Source: Paraburkholderia sejongensis
GTDB taxonomy: Bacteria > Pseudomonadota > Gammaproteobacteria > Burkholderiales > Burkholderiaceae
Assembly: GCF_020880815.1 (NCBI RefSeq)
Contig: NZ_JAJITD010000001.1
Location: forward strand, 248,001 to 312,000
Length of the DNA: 64,000 nucleotides
Direction of reading: 5' to 3'
The notes under the pieces are model-generated. The model did not search any database. It saw nothing but the letters and a program-made list of their open reading frames with translations, and was not told where the DNA came from. This document shows, in pieces, positions 1 through 9,924 of the stretch. How positions within the stretch are numbered: position 1 is the stretch's first letter; the number at the start of each line of letters is the position of its first letter. Both the position numbers and the translations under genes were made by a program.

Positions 1-223
1 TTTCGCCACCTATCGCGCTCGACGATTACCGCATTTTCGAGCGCTGGTTGGAGGCGCGCGGCAGCCCGATAAGGGCTGGATCGCAGCAATGCATCTGCCG
101 CTTCCTGCCCACACAGCTTCGCCGCGCTGCCGGCCGCCTTGCAAAAGCCTCGGATCGCAGCCATATCGGCCAAAGATTCCCATGAAATCAAGCGGAAATG
201 CATGCTGCGCGGCGTTCGGCGGA

Positions 224-252
224 TTGCGTTTGAACCGAAAAAAGGCTACAAT
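224..252 (+). promoter_or_regulatory. sigma70-type promoter for the rimP-nusA-infB operon
   Basis: TTGCGT (224-229) and TACAAT (247-252) are separated by 17 bases, close to the sigma70 consensus at both hexamers and at the ideal spacing. Transcription would begin near 259, about 210 bases before the rimP start codon. This is the best promoter-like sequence seen upstream of the operon. Confidence 0.65.
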
Positions 253-315
253 CGCGAAGTCGCTGGGCGTACGGTTTCAATGTGCGGCTCAGGTGCGACC
301 ACCGGCAATAAGATG

Positions 316-340
316 ATGGGCGTTCAGCCCATTTTTTTTT
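316..340 (+). terminator. intrinsic terminator / attenuator in the rimP leader
   Basis: A 6-bp stem ATGGGC/GCCCAT with a 5-base loop (316-332) runs straight into a tract of nine T (332-340). It lies about 60-80 bases downstream of the predicted transcription start and before rimP. It would therefore either end a short leader RNA or act as a conditional attenuator of the operon. Confidence 0.65.
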
Positions 341-466
341 GCCGCTCAGTTCTTCGTGGTTCGGCATCTCGGGTTCGCATGAACGTGCGCCGGCTTGGCG
401 CGCGGCCCGCTTGGTTGTTTGCAGAAGAGGCGCGAGGCTCGCTGCGCGAACATCTAAGAGGGCACT

Positions 467-925
467 GTGCAACTGACGGAACTGATTGAAACCACGGTCG
501 TGGGACTCGGCTACGAGCTCGTCGATCTCGAGCGCACCGGGCGCGGCATGTTGTGTATCTATATCGACCAGCCGGCCGGCATTGCGATCGAAGACTGCGA
601 GAAGGTCACGCGTCAGCTCCAGCACGTTCTGACGGTCGAAAATATCGATTACGAGCGGCTCGAAGTGTCGTCGCCCGGTCTCGACCGTCCGCTGAAAAAA
701 CTGGCGGACTTTGAACGCTTCGCGGGCAGTGAGGCGGTTATCACACTGAAAAAGCCATTGGACGGACGGAAATCGTACCGGGGCATTCTGCATGCTCCGC
801 AGGGCGAAACGATCGGTCTGGAATTTGAAGGGAAAGAAGGCGCCGCGATGCTCGATTTCACGCTCGCGGACATGGACAAGGCGCGCCTTGTTCCAAAAGT
901 TGACTTTAGGAGCCGCAAACAATGA
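467..925 (+). CDS. rimP: ribosome maturation factor RimP
   Basis: A 152-residue protein with the RimP N-terminal domain (about 1-80, including the ELVDLE and SSPGLDRPL motifs, the latter at about 69-77) and the C-terminal SH3-like domain. RimP binds the 30S subunit and is needed for its maturation. The length matches the family. The start is GTG at 467, chosen because AAGAGGG lies at 456-462 just upstream and the family's N-terminus begins here. It is the first gene of the rimP-nusA-infB-rbfA-truB operon. Its TGA overlaps the nusA ATG in an ATGA junction (922-925), which implies translational coupling. Confidence 0.96.
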   Translation: MQLTELIETTVVGLGYELVDLERTGRGMLCIYIDQPAGIAIEDCEKVTRQLQHVLTVENIDYERLEVSSPGLDRPLKKLADFERFAGSEAVITLKKPLDGRKSYRGILHAPQGETIGLEFEGKEGAAMLDFTLADMDKARLVPKVDFRSRKQ

Positions 926-2397
926 GTCGCGAAGTGTTGATGCTGGTGGATGCGCTGGCACGCGAGAAGAATGTCGATAAGGACGTGGTATTTGCCGCGC
1001 TCGAAGCGGCTCTCGCTTCGGCCTCCAAGAAACTCTTCGAAGAAGATGCGGACATCCGCGTCCATATCGACCGTGAAAGCGGCGAACACGAAACGTTTCG
1101 CCGCTGGAAGGTGGTGCCGGACGAAGCCGGTCTGCAGGAACCGGATCAGGAAATCCTGTTGTTCGAGGCGCGCGAGCAGCAACCCAGCATCCAGCTCGAC
1201 GAGTACATCGAAGAGCCGGTGCCGTCGATCGAATTCGGCCGGATCGGTGCTCAGGCCGCCAAGCAGGTGATCCTGCAGAAAGTGCGTGACGCAGAGCGCG
1301 AGCAGATCCTGAACGACTTCCTCGAGCGCGGCGAGCACATCATGACCGGCTCGGTGAAGCGCCTCGACAAGGGCAACTTCATCGTCGAATCAGGCCGCGT
1401 CGAAGCGCTGCTGCGCCGCGACCAGCTGATTCCGAAGGAAAATCTGCGCGTGGGCGACCGTGTGCGCGCGTACATCGCGAAGGTCGACCGCACCGCGCGC
1501 GGCCCGCAGATCGAGCTGTCGCGGACCGCGCCGGAATTCCTGATGAAGCTGTTCGAGATGGAAGTGCCGGAAATCGAACAGGGCCTGCTGGAAATCAAGG
1601 CGGCTGCCCGGGACCCGGGCGTGCGCGCGAAGATCGGCGTGGTCGCATATGACAAGCGCATCGATCCGATCGGCACCTGCGTCGGCATTCGCGGTTCGCG
1701 CGTGCAGGCCGTGCGCAACGAGCTCGGTGGCGAAAACGTCGACATCGTGCTATGGTCGGAAGACCCTGCCCAGTTCGTGATCGGCGCGCTCGCGCCGGCA
1801 GCCGTGCAGTCGATCGTCGTCGATGAAGAAAAGCACTCGATGGACGTCGTCGTCGACGAGAACGAACTGGCGGTCGCAATCGGCCGCAGCGGCCAGAACG
1901 TGCGACTCGCCAGCGAACTCACCGGCTGGCAGATCAATATCATGACGCCGGATGAATCTGCGCAGAAGCAGAATCAGGAACGCGGCGTCCTGCGCGACCT
2001 GTTCATGGCGCGTCTCGATGTCGACGAAGAAGTCGCCGACATCCTGATCGACGAAGGCTTCACGAGTCTCGAAGAGATCGCCTACGTGCCGCTCAACGAA
2101 ATGCTCGAAATCGAAGCATTCGACGAAGACACCGTCCACGAACTGCGCAACCGCTCGCGCGACGCGCTGCTGACGATGGCGATCGCGAACGAAGAGAAGG
2201 TCGAAAACGTAGCACTCGACCTGAAGAGTCTGGACGGCATGGACGCCGACCTGCTCGCGAAGCTGGCCGAACACCAGGTGCAGACGCGCGACGAACTCGC
2301 CGAGTTGGCCGTGGATGAACTGGTCGAGATGACCGGAATGGAAGAGGATGCCGCTAAGGCGTTGATCATGAAAGCACGTGAACACTGGTTCCAGTGA
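922..2397 (+). CDS. nusA: transcription termination/antitermination protein NusA
   Basis: A 491-residue NusA. The domains in order are: N-terminal RNA-polymerase-binding domain (about 1-125); S1 RNA-binding domain (about 135-200); KH1 with its GxxG loop G-I-R-G at 255-258; KH2 with G-R-S-G at 321-324; and two acidic C-terminal repeats (about 360-430 and 440-490). These repeats also occur in the E. coli protein. NusA binds RNA polymerase to modulate pausing, termination and antitermination. The ATG overlaps the end of rimP, and AGGAG sits at 908-912 inside rimP. The stop is followed by a 94-base gap to infB. Confidence 0.97.
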   Translation: MSREVLMLVDALAREKNVDKDVVFAALEAALASASKKLFEEDADIRVHIDRESGEHETFRRWKVVPDEAGLQEPDQEILLFEAREQQPSIQLDEYIEEPVPSIEFGRIGAQAAKQVILQKVRDAEREQILNDFLERGEHIMTGSVKRLDKGNFIVESGRVEALLRRDQLIPKENLRVGDRVRAYIAKVDRTARGPQIELSRTAPEFLMKLFEMEVPEIEQGLLEIKAAARDPGVRAKIGVVAYDKRIDPIGTCVGIRGSRVQAVRNELGGENVDIVLWSEDPAQFVIGALAPAAVQSIVVDEEKHSMDVVVDENELAVAIGRSGQNVRLASELTGWQINIMTPDESAQKQNQERGVLRDLFMARLDVDEEVADILIDEGFTSLEEIAYVPLNEMLEIEAFDEDTVHELRNRSRDALLTMAIANEEKVENVALDLKSLDGMDADLLAKLAEHQVQTRDELAELAVDELVEMTGMEEDAAKALIMKAREHWFQ

Positions 2398-2425
2398 GAA
2401 ATGACCATGGCGCACTGAATTGAAC

Positions 2426-2441
2426 GCGGCCGCGAGGCCGC
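2426..2441. other. perfect GC hairpin between nusA and infB
   Basis: GCGGCC/GCCGC-type stem of 6 bp with a GCGA tetraloop (2426-2441), not followed by a T tract. A second small stem AAGGA/TCCTT lies at 2461-2475 close to the infB ribosome binding site (AAGAGGA, 2481-2487). These could be processing or stability elements in the operon mRNA; neither looks like a terminator. Confidence 0.4.
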
Positions 2442-2491
2442 ATGACCCGATGCTAACCGCAAGGAATCGGTCCTTGCATTAAGAGGAATGA

Positions 2492-5407
2492 ATGGCGAGT
2501 AACAACGTAGCCCAATTTGCCGCGGAACTGAAAATGCCTGCAGGCGTGCTGCTGGAGCAGCTGCAGGCAGCGGGCGTCCAGAAGGCGAGCGAAGACGACA
2601 ACCTGTCCGAGGCGGACAAGGCGCGTCTGCTCGATCACTTGCGCAAGTCGCATGGCTCGACCGATGCCGACAAGCGCAAGATCACGCTGACGCGCCGACA
2701 TACGTCGGAAATCAAGCAGTCCGATGCGACGGGCAAAGCTCGCACCATTCAGGTCGAGGTGCGCAAGAAGCGCACGTTCGTCCGCCGCGACGAAACGGTC
2801 GCGGAAGGCGGAGACGCATCGAATCATGTGGCCGAAGGCGCGGACGTCGAAGATCTGGAACTTCAGCGCCGTGAGGAAGAAGCGCGTCACGAAGCCGAGC
2901 TGCTCGAAAAGCAGGCTCAGGAGCTGAAGGCGCGTCAGGAACAGCTCGAACGCGAAGAAGCCGAGCGCCAGGCGCGCGAACGCGCGGCCGAAGCCGAGCG
3001 TCAGCGCGCGGAAGACGAAGCGAAGAAACGCGTGGCAGCGGAAGCGGCAGCTCGCGAGAAGGCCCAGCAGGCGGCGGCGCAAGCCGCGCAGCCGGCTGCG
3101 CAAGCCAAGGGCAACGAGCAGGACGAAGAGCGCGCAGCAGCCGAGCGCGCCGCGCAGCGCGAAGCCGCAAAGAAGGCCGAAGACGCCGCGCGTCAGGCGG
3201 CCGAAAAGGCGCGCGCCGAGCAGGAACAGATCGCCAAGCGCCGTGCGGCGGCGGAAGCCGAAGCGCGTGCGATTCGCGAAATGATGAACACCCCCCGCAA
3301 GGCGCAGGTGAAGGCGCCGGAACCGGCACCGAAGCCCGCCGAACCGGCCAAGGCCGCCGAGGCCAAGGGCACGCTGCACAAGCCGGCGCGTCCGGCAGGC
3401 GAGACGTCCGCACGTCCGGCCGCGAAGAAGCCGGCCGCGGCGGCTCCGGCTGCCACGACCGCGCCGTCCGCGGGCGACAAGAAGAAGCCGGGTGCAGGCA
3501 AGGGCAGCTGGCAGGACGACGCAGCGAAGCGGCGCGGCATCAAGACCCGCGGCGACACCAGCGGCGGCGTCGATCGTGGCTGGCGCGGTGGTCCGAAGGG
3601 CCGCGGTAAGCATCAGGAACAGTCCACCACGTTCCAGGCGCCGACCGAACCGATCGTGCGTGAAGTGCACGTGCCGGAAACCATCACGGTTGCCGATCTC
3701 GCGCACAAGATGGCGGTGAAGGCGTCCGAAGTCATCAAGTCGATGATGAAGCTCGGCCAGATGGTCACGATCAACCAGATGCTGGACCAGGAAACGGCGA
3801 TGATCATCGTCGAAGAACTGGGCCATCGCGCGGTCGCGGCGAAGCTGGACGATCCGGAAGCGATGCTGGTCGAAGGCGAAGTGAGCGATGCGGAAGCGTT
3901 GCCGCGTCCGCCGGTCGTCACGGTGATGGGTCACGTCGACCACGGCAAGACCTCGCTGCTCGACTACATCCGTCGCGCGAAGGTTGCCGCGGGTGAAGCG
4001 GGTGGCATTACGCAGCACATCGGCGCTTACCACGTCGAGACGCCGCGTGGCGTGATCACGTTCCTCGACACGCCGGGTCACGAAGCCTTTACGGCAATGC
4101 GTGCCCGCGGTGCGAAGGCAACCGACATCGTGATTCTGGTGGTGGCCGCCGACGACGGCGTGATGCCGCAGACCAAGGAAGCGATCTCCCACGCGAAGGC
4201 AGGCGGTGTGCCGCTCGTCGTCGCGATCAACAAGATCGACAAGCCGGACGCGAATCCGGAGCGCGTGAAGCAGGAACTCGTCGCGGAAGGCGTCGTGCCG
4301 GAAGAGTACGGCGGCGACTCGCCGTTCGTGCCGGTGTCGGCGAAGACCGGCGCGGGTATCGACGATCTGCTCGAAAACGTGCTGCTGCAGGCCGAAGTGC
4401 TGGAGCTGAAGGCACCGGTCGAAGCACCGGCCAAGGGTCTCGTGATCGAAGCAAAGCTCGACAAGGGTAAGGGTCCGGTTGCAACGATCCTGGTTCAGTC
4501 GGGTACGCTCAATCGCGGCGACGTCGTGCTGGCAGGCAGCGCCTACGGTCGCGTGCGGGCAATGCTCGACGAGACCGGCAAGCCGACCAAGTCGGCTGGC
4601 CCGTCGATCCCGGTCGAAATCCAGGGTCTGTCGGAGGTCCCGCAGGCTGGCGAAGAAGTGATCGTGATGCCGGACGACCGCAAGGCGCGTGAAGTTGCGC
4701 TGTTCCGTCAGGGCAAGTTCCGCGACGTCAAGCTGGCGAAGCAGCAGGCCGCGAAGCTCGAGAACATGCTCGAGCAGATGGGCGAAGGCGAAGTTCAGTA
4801 CATGCCGCTGATCGTCAAGGCCGACGTGCAGGGTTCGCAGGAAGCGCTGGTGCAGTCGCTGCAAAAGCTGTCGACCGACGAAGTGCGCGTGCAGATCGTG
4901 CACGGCGCGGTCGGCGGGATCAGCGAGTCGGACGTCAACCTCGCGACGGCGTCGAAGGCGGTCATCATCGGCTTCAACACCCGCGCGGATGCGCAGGCTC
5001 GCAAGCTCGCGGAAGCCAATGGCGTCGATATCCGCTACTACAACATCATCTACGACGCAGTGGATGAAGTGAAGGCGGCGATGTCGGGCATGCTGGCACC
5101 GGAGAAGCGCGAAGTCGTGACCGGTACCGTCGAAGTGCGTCAGGTCTTCAAGGTGCCGAAGGTCGGCGCGGTGGCCGGCTGTATGGTCACGGACGGTTTC
5201 GTCAAGCGCTCGTCGTCGGTGCGCGTGCTGCGCAACAACGTCGTCATCTTCACCGGCGAACTCGATTCGCTGAAGCGCTTCAAGGACGACGTGAAGGAAG
5301 TCCGTCAGGGCTTCGAGTGCGGTATGTCGATCAAAAACTTCAACGACATCGTCGAAGGCGATCAGTTCGAAGTCTTCGAAGTCACCGAAGTCGCGCGTAC
5401 GCTGTAA
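2492..5407 (+). CDS. infB: translation initiation factor IF-2
   Basis: A 971-residue IF-2, the GTPase that delivers fMet-tRNA to the 30S subunit and promotes 70S formation. The N-terminus (about 1-60) is the IF2N domain. It is followed by a long charged, Ala/Glu/Arg-rich helical region (about 120-300) and an Ala/Pro/Lys-rich linker. The G domain shows G1 GHVDHGKT at 480-487, G3 DTPGH at 526-530, G4 NKID at 580-583 and G5 SAK at 616-618, followed by the C-terminal domains. The long N-terminal region makes it larger than E. coli IF-2 (890), as is usual in this group. The ATG at 2492 follows AAGAGGA with ideal spacing. Confidence 0.97.
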   Translation: MASNNVAQFAAELKMPAGVLLEQLQAAGVQKASEDDNLSEADKARLLDHLRKSHGSTDADKRKITLTRRHTSEIKQSDATGKARTIQVEVRKKRTFVRRDETVAEGGDASNHVAEGADVEDLELQRREEEARHEAELLEKQAQELKARQEQLEREEAERQARERAAEAERQRAEDEAKKRVAAEAAAREKAQQAAAQAAQPAAQAKGNEQDEERAAAERAAQREAAKKAEDAARQAAEKARAEQEQIAKRRAAAEAEARAIREMMNTPRKAQVKAPEPAPKPAEPAKAAEAKGTLHKPARPAGETSARPAAKKPAAAAPAATTAPSAGDKKKPGAGKGSWQDDAAKRRGIKTRGDTSGGVDRGWRGGPKGRGKHQEQSTTFQAPTEPIVREVHVPETITVADLAHKMAVKASEVIKSMMKLGQMVTINQMLDQETAMIIVEELGHRAVAAKLDDPEAMLVEGEVSDAEALPRPPVVTVMGHVDHGKTSLLDYIRRAKVAAGEAGGITQHIGAYHVETPRGVITFLDTPGHEAFTAMRARGAKATDIVILVVAADDGVMPQTKEAISHAKAGGVPLVVAINKIDKPDANPERVKQELVAEGVVPEEYGGDSPFVPVSAKTGAGIDDLLENVLLQAEVLELKAPVEAPAKGLVIEAKLDKGKGPVATILVQSGTLNRGDVVLAGSAYGRVRAMLDETGKPTKSAGPSIPVEIQGLSEVPQAGEEVIVMPDDRKAREVALFRQGKFRDVKLAKQQAAKLENMLEQMGEGEVQYMPLIVKADVQGSQEALVQSLQKLSTDEVRVQIVHGAVGGISESDVNLATASKAVIIGFNTRADAQARKLAEANGVDIRYYNIIYDAVDEVKAAMSGMLAPEKREVVTGTVEVRQVFKVPKVGAVAGCMVTDGFVKRSSSVRVLRNNVVIFTGELDSLKRFKDDVKEVRQGFECGMSIKNFNDIVEGDQFEVFEVTEVARTL

Positions 5408-5424
5408 TTCATGCGGCACTGAAC

Positions 5425-5463
5425 AACGGGCGGAACGGGCTTGACGCCCGCTCCGCCCGTTTT
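5425..5463 (+). other. long stem-loop between infB and rbfA
   Basis: A 16-base arm (5425-5440) pairs with 5446-5461 at all but one position, around a TTGAC loop, and is followed by only three T. It could be a partial terminator or an mRNA-protecting structure that lowers rbfA/truB expression relative to infB. The short T tract argues against full termination. Confidence 0.55.
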
Positions 5464-5492
5464 GCATCCGTCATCACGGAGCACATAACACC

Positions 5493-5858
5493 ATGACCAA
5501 GAAACGTTCTTCCCCCAACCGCAACGTGCAGATCGCCGATCAGATCCAGCGCGACCTCGCCGAGCTGCTGCGCGAAGTCAAGGATCCGCGCATCGGCATC
5601 GTGACGTTCCAGAGCGTCGAGCTGACGCCTGACTACGCGCACGCGAAGATCTACTTCACGACGCTGACCGGCGACCCGCAACAGACGCTCGAAGCGCTCA
5701 CGCACGCGGCCGGCCACCTGCGCAATCTGCTGTTCAAGCGCTTGCACATCCATACGGTGCCGACGCTGCATTTCCACTACGACAAGACGATCGAGCGCGC
5801 TGTCGAAATGTCGCGTCTGATCGACGAGGCAAATTCGACGCGTGCGAAGGAAGACTGA
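5493..5858 (+). CDS. rbfA: 30S ribosome-binding factor RbfA
   Basis: A 121-residue single KH-like domain protein. It contains the family's N-terminal [17 protein letters not shown] helix, the KDPRIG motif (about 30-35), and a C-terminal [18 protein letters not shown] segment. RbfA binds free 30S subunits, helps mature the 16S 5' end and is important in the cold. It lies 85 bases after infB and 81 before truB in the same operon. The start at 5493 follows GGAG at 5478-5481. Confidence 0.95.
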   Translation: MTKKRSSPNRNVQIADQIQRDLAELLREVKDPRIGIVTFQSVELTPDYAHAKIYFTTLTGDPQQTLEALTHAAGHLRNLLFKRLHIHTVPTLHFHYDKTIERAVEMSRLIDEANSTRAKED

Positions 5859-5939
5859 GCGTTTGCCGGGCCGTGCGCGTGTTCAGCCGCGCGCGGCGCC
5901 GTTGTTCGTATCCATCGAAGAAGTCTTTGCCTCACTGAC

Positions 5940-6875
5940 ATGACCGCACCTCAACGCCCCCGCGTGCCGCGTCGCGCGCTCGACGGCGTGCTGCTGCTCG
6001 ACAAGCCGCTCGGCCTGTCGAGCAACGACGCGCTGATTCGCGCCAAGCGTCTCTATCTGGCGAAAAAGGCGGGCCACACCGGCACGCTCGACCCGCTTGC
6101 CACCGGTCTGCTGCCGCTGTGTTTCGGCGAAGCCACCAAGTTTTCGCAGGATCTGCTCGAAGCCGACAAGACCTATGAGGCCACGATGCGCCTCGGCGTT
6201 CGCACGACCACCGGCGATGCCGAAGGCGAAGCGCTCGAGATTCGCGCCGTCGACTGCGACGAAGCCGCGGTGCTGGCCGCGTTGCCAGGCTATATCGGCG
6301 AAATCACGCAGGTGCCGCCGATGTATTCGGCTCTCAAGCGCGACGGCAAGCCGCTGTATGAATATGCGCGCGCCGGCCAGACGCTCGAGCGGGAAGGGCG
6401 TCAGGTGACGATTCATGCACTTGAGCTGATCGCGTGCGCGCTGCCGGACGTAACGTTTCGCGTCACGTGCAGCAAAGGCACTTATGTGCGCACGCTCGCC
6501 GAGGACATCGGCGAGGCGCTCGGTTGCGGCGCGCATCTGGTCGCGCTGCACCGCACCGGTGTGGGCGCGCTGACGCTCGACGGTTCGGTGACGCTCGACG
6601 CACTTTCCGACGCGACCGAGGCCGAGCGCGACGCGTGGCTTAAACCGGTCGACGCATTGCTGTCGACGTTCCCACAGGTGAATTTGAGCGACGACGACAC
6701 GCGCCGCTTTCTGCACGGCCAGCGCCTGAAGCTGTCGACGCTGACAGTTACCGCCGAAGCGGCGAAGGCAGCGCGGGTCCGGGTGTATTCGGCGCAAGGA
6801 CGCCTGCTTGGCGTCGCGAAGCCGGGCGACGGTGTGTTGGCACCTGAGCGCCTCGTCGTGACCGCCGAAAGCTGA
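5940..6875 (+). CDS. truB: tRNA pseudouridine(55) synthase TruB
   Basis: A 311-residue TruB, which converts U55 in the T-loop of tRNAs to pseudouridine. Near the start is the DGVLLLDKP motif (15-23). The catalytic Asp is D51 within GHTGTLDPLATG. The RNA-binding SKGTYVRTL motif lies in the middle, and a C-terminal PUA-like segment with VYSAQGRLLGVA closes the protein. Length and motif order are typical. It is the last gene of the rimP operon and is followed by a strong terminator. Confidence 0.96.
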   Translation: MTAPQRPRVPRRALDGVLLLDKPLGLSSNDALIRAKRLYLAKKAGHTGTLDPLATGLLPLCFGEATKFSQDLLEADKTYEATMRLGVRTTTGDAEGEALEIRAVDCDEAAVLAALPGYIGEITQVPPMYSALKRDGKPLYEYARAGQTLEREGRQVTIHALELIACALPDVTFRVTCSKGTYVRTLAEDIGEALGCGAHLVALHRTGVGALTLDGSVTLDALSDATEAERDAWLKPVDALLSTFPQVNLSDDDTRRFLHGQRLKLSTLTVTAEAAKAARVRVYSAQGRLLGVAKPGDGVLAPERLVVTAES

Positions 6876-6920
6876 ACAGCACGCGCGGGCTCGTCATCCG
6901 GAGGAGAGTAGGCACAACAA

Positions 6921-6957
6921 AAAAGCGGGATCGCTTCATAGCGATCCCGCTTTTTTT
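6921..6957. terminator. bidirectional intrinsic terminator between truB and emrB
   Basis: A 14-bp perfect stem (6921-6934 with 6941-6954, loop TTCATA) begins with four A and ends in seven T. It can therefore stop transcription coming from truB on the plus strand and from the efflux operon on the minus strand, which converge here. Confidence 0.92.
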
Positions 6958-7009
6958 ATGCTGCGGCGGAAAGTTGGACTCGATCCGCGTCACTGAACCG
7001 CCAACGCAC

Positions 7010-8572
7010 TCAATGCGCCGCGGCCGCCGCCGCACCCGCATCGCCGCCCGCGCGCTCCGGTCGCGTGATCCAGATCAGCGCGATCAGCGCGACGAAAATG
7101 CCGGCCGAGATAAAGAACAGATCGTTCACGCCGAGTTGCGCGGCCTGCTGCGTGACCATCGAGTTGAACAGACCGTAGGCCTGCGGCTGACTATAGCCCG
7201 CGGCGCCCATCTGATGAATCGACTGCCCGAACGCCGGGTTGTACGCGTTCGCCTGCTCGGTCAGTTGAGCGTGATGCATGATCGTGCGGTGATCCCACGC
7301 GGTCTGAAAGATCGAGGTACCGATCCCGCCGCACATGATCCGCACGAAATTCGACAGACCCGACGCCGCCGGAATCCGATGCCCAGGCAAGCCCGACAGC
7401 GTGATCGATACGAGCGGAATGAAGAAGCCCGCCATGCCGATGCCTTGGATCAGCGTGGGCAGCATCAGCGAATACGTATCGACGCCGGTCGTGTAGCGCG
7501 AGCGCATCCAGAAGCACAGCGCAAAGATCAGGAACGACAGCGTCGCGATATAGCGCGGATCGGTGCGCGGCAAAATCTTGCCGGTCACCGGCGACAGCAG
7601 GATCGCGAACACCCCGACCGGCGCCATCACCAGACCCGCTTCGGTCGCGGTGTAGCCGATATCGGTTTGCAGCCACAGCGGCAGCAGCACCAGATTGCCG
7701 AAGTAAAGCCCGTAGCCGATCGACAGCGCGATCGTGCCGCCGGTGAAATTGCGCCGGCTGAACAGCGACAGGTCGACCACCGGATGCTCGGCCGTCAGTT
7801 CCCAGACGATGAAAAACGCCAGCGCGATCACCGCGACGAGGCCGAGCACGACGATCGTCGTCGACGAGAACCAGTCGAGGTCTTTACCCTTGTCGAGCAT
7901 CACCTGCAGCGAACCGACCCAGACAATCAGCAGACCGAGACCGACGCCGTCGATCGGCGCCTTCCTGAGCACCGAGTCGCGGTTGCGAAAGATCGCCCAG
8001 GTGGCGACCGCCGCGGCCGCGCCGACCGGAATGTTGACGTAGAAGATCCACGGCCACGAGATGTTGTCGGAAATCCAGCCGCCGAGAATCGGGCCGGCGA
8101 CCGGCGCGATCAGGGTGGTCATCGCCCACATCGATAGCGCCATTGGCGCCTTCGCGCGCGGATAGCTGGCGAGCAGCAGCGTCTGCGACAACGGAATCAT
8201 CGGGCCGGCCACCGCGCCTTGCAGCACGCGCGACGCGAGCAGGAACGGCAGGTTCGGCGACAGTCCGCACATCCACGACGACAGCACGAACAGCACGATC
8301 GACGCCATGAACAGCCGCACCTGACCGACGCGGTCGGTGAGCCAGCCGGTCAGGGGCACCGAGATCGCGTTGGCGACCGCGAACGACGTAATCACCCATG
8401 TGCCCTGGTCGGACGACACGCCGAGATCGCCGGAAATCGACGGAATCGATACGTTCGCGATCGACGTATCCAGCACGTTCATGAACACGGCGAGCGACAC
8501 CGCGATGGTGCCGATCACCAGTTGCGCGCCCTCGAGCGGCGGATGAGGCACTTGCGCCTGAGCCTGAGCCAT
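7010..8572 (-). CDS. emrB: DHA2-family MFS multidrug transporter (EmrB type)
   Basis: A 520-residue, 14-helix major facilitator of the DHA2 drug:H+ antiporter family. Seen are LDTSIANVSIPSISGDLG in helix 1 (motif D1, about 33-50), the inter-helix motif A GWLTDRVGQVRLF (about 76-88), and motif C GPILGGW in helix 5. The C-terminus is Ala/Gly-rich. Family knowledge: EmrB pumps hydrophobic drugs through EmrA and an outer-membrane channel. It is the last gene of marR-nodT-emrA-emrB, 32 bases after emrA. The symbol follows family resemblance; the substrate is unknown. Confidence 0.88.
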   Translation of the reverse strand: MAQAQAQVPHPPLEGAQLVIGTIAVSLAVFMNVLDTSIANVSIPSISGDLGVSSDQGTWVITSFAVANAISVPLTGWLTDRVGQVRLFMASIVLFVLSSWMCGLSPNLPFLLASRVLQGAVAGPMIPLSQTLLLASYPRAKAPMALSMWAMTTLIAPVAGPILGGWISDNISWPWIFYVNIPVGAAAAVATWAIFRNRDSVLRKAPIDGVGLGLLIVWVGSLQVMLDKGKDLDWFSSTTIVVLGLVAVIALAFFIVWELTAEHPVVDLSLFSRRNFTGGTIALSIGYGLYFGNLVLLPLWLQTDIGYTATEAGLVMAPVGVFAILLSPVTGKILPRTDPRYIATLSFLIFALCFWMRSRYTTGVDTYSLMLPTLIQGIGMAGFFIPLVSITLSGLPGHRIPAASGLSNFVRIMCGGIGTSIFQTAWDHRTIMHHAQLTEQANAYNPAFGQSIHQMGAAGYSQPQAYGLFNSMVTQQAAQLGVNDLFFISAGIFVALIALIWITRPERAGGDAGAAAAAAH

Positions 8573-8604
8573 TAGAAATGCCTTCTATTGAGGGTCCGCG
8601 CCGC

Positions 8605-9834
8605 TTAGCTCTTCGTCGCCGGCTTGGCCGCGGCCGCGCCGGTTTGCGTGGACTTCTGCGAGGCGCCGTTCGCACCCGCGTTTTCCGCGATGATGCGGGC
8701 GATCACCGCGTCGGCTTCCGCGCCGTACTTGTCGAACACGTTGGTCTGATAGGCGGTGTTCGACGCGTTGCCGAGCTGGCCGCCCGTATCGTCCTTGATG
8801 TTCACGTCCGCCTGCATCGACAGACCGATGCGCAGCGGGTGCTTTTCGAGTTCCTGCGGATCGAGCGCGATACGCACCGGCAGACGCTGCACGACCTTGA
8901 TCCAGTTACCGGTCGCGTTCTGCGCCGGCAGCAGCGAGAACGCCGAACCCGTACCCGCCGAGAAGCCGACCACCTTGCCGTGATACGGCACCGACGAACC
9001 GTACACGTCGGCGGTCAGTTCGACCGGCTGGCCGATGCGCATATGCTTGAGCTGCACTTCCTTGAAGTTCGCGTCGACCCACACGTCGTGCAGCGGCACG
9101 ATCGCCATCAGCGGCGTACCCGGCGACACGCGCTGGCCGACCTGCACCGAGCGCTTCGCGACATAGCCCGTCACGGGCGCCGGCAGCGTGTTGCGCGCGT
9201 GGTTCAGGTACGCGTCGCGCACCTTCGCGGCGGCGGCCTGCACGTTCGGGTGATCCGAGATCGTAGTGTTCGCGGTCAGCGCGTGGTTCGCGGCGAGCTG
9301 CTGCTTGGCGGCGTCGAGCGCGGCCTGCGCGGACTTCACTGTGTCGCGCGCGTGCGAGATTTCTTCCAGCGACACCGCGCCGGTCTGCGCGACCGCCTGG
9401 CGACGCTTCAGGTCGTCCTGGGCGCGCGACAGATCGGCCTGACGGGCGGCCACTTGCGCTTCGTACTGGCTGTCGTCGGCGAACAGGCCGCGCACCTGGC
9501 GCACCACCTGGGCGAGATTCGCTTCGGCCTGTTCGAGTGCGACGCGCGCGTCGGCCGGGTCGAGTACGACGAGCGGATCGCCGGCCTTGACGATCTGCGT
9601 GTCGTCGGCGTTCACCGCGATCACCGTGCCGGTGACCTGCGGCGTGATCTGCACGACGTTGCCGCTCACATAGGCGTCGTCGGTGTCTTCGTGGAAGCGC
9701 GCGACGAGGAAGTAGTACAGACCGTAAGCGACCGCGGCGATCAGGATCACGATGACGAGCAGCGTCATCATGCGCTTGCGTTTGCCGTTATTCGCCGCTT
9801 GCGGTGGAGTAGCGGGCTGCTGGGGGGTGCTCAT
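8605..9834 (-). CDS. emrA: HlyD/EmrA-family periplasmic adaptor
   Basis: A 409-residue membrane fusion protein. It has one N-terminal transmembrane helix (about 22-44), then TDDAYVSGNVVQITPQVTG and a lipoyl half-motif. A long coiled-coil hairpin (about 100-205) follows, then the second lipoyl half (PAPVTGYVAKRSVQVGQRV), a beta-barrel domain with WVDANFKE, and an Ala/Thr-rich tail. It should link EmrB in the inner membrane to the outer-membrane factor encoded just upstream. The start lies 90 bases downstream of the nodT stop in the same operon. Confidence 0.9.
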   Translation of the reverse strand: MSTPQQPATPPQAANNGKRKRMMTLLVIVILIAAVAYGLYYFLVARFHEDTDDAYVSGNVVQITPQVTGTVIAVNADDTQIVKAGDPLVVLDPADARVALEQAEANLAQVVRQVRGLFADDSQYEAQVAARQADLSRAQDDLKRRQAVAQTGAVSLEEISHARDTVKSAQAALDAAKQQLAANHALTANTTISDHPNVQAAAAKVRDAYLNHARNTLPAPVTGYVAKRSVQVGQRVSPGTPLMAIVPLHDVWVDANFKEVQLKHMRIGQPVELTADVYGSSVPYHGKVVGFSAGTGSAFSLLPAQNATGNWIKVVQRLPVRIALDPQELEKHPLRIGLSMQADVNIKDDTGGQLGNASNTAYQTNVFDKYGAEADAVIARIIAENAGANGASQKSTQTGAAAAKPATKS

Positions 9835-9924
9835 TGATGTGCTCCGGGTTCTTTTGAACGTCGTCGTTTATTCGGGTGTTCGGGCGTGTGTTCGTTCGCT
9901 CGTGACGGGTAGGCGCGGGATCGC

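Larger units (their letters stand above)
1..466. other. rimP leader and upstream non-coding region
   Basis: No gene is recognised here. One forward frame stays open from base 3 to a stop at 183-185 and could be the 3' end of a neighbouring gene, but its translation matches nothing I know. The useful content is a sigma70-like promoter and a short intrinsic terminator, both described separately, followed by about 125 bases of leader before the rimP start. Confidence 0.5.

Noticed and set aside
3..185. Open frame at the left edge that might be the 3' end of a gene
   Set aside because: Its translation starts plausibly but matches no family known to me and becomes Arg/Cys-rich. It is too short to support without the sequence to the left.
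2453..5467. A 1004-codon minus-strand frame opposite infB
   Set aside because: infB is certain on the plus strand. The antisense product is Arg/Leu/His-rich, as expected for a shadow.
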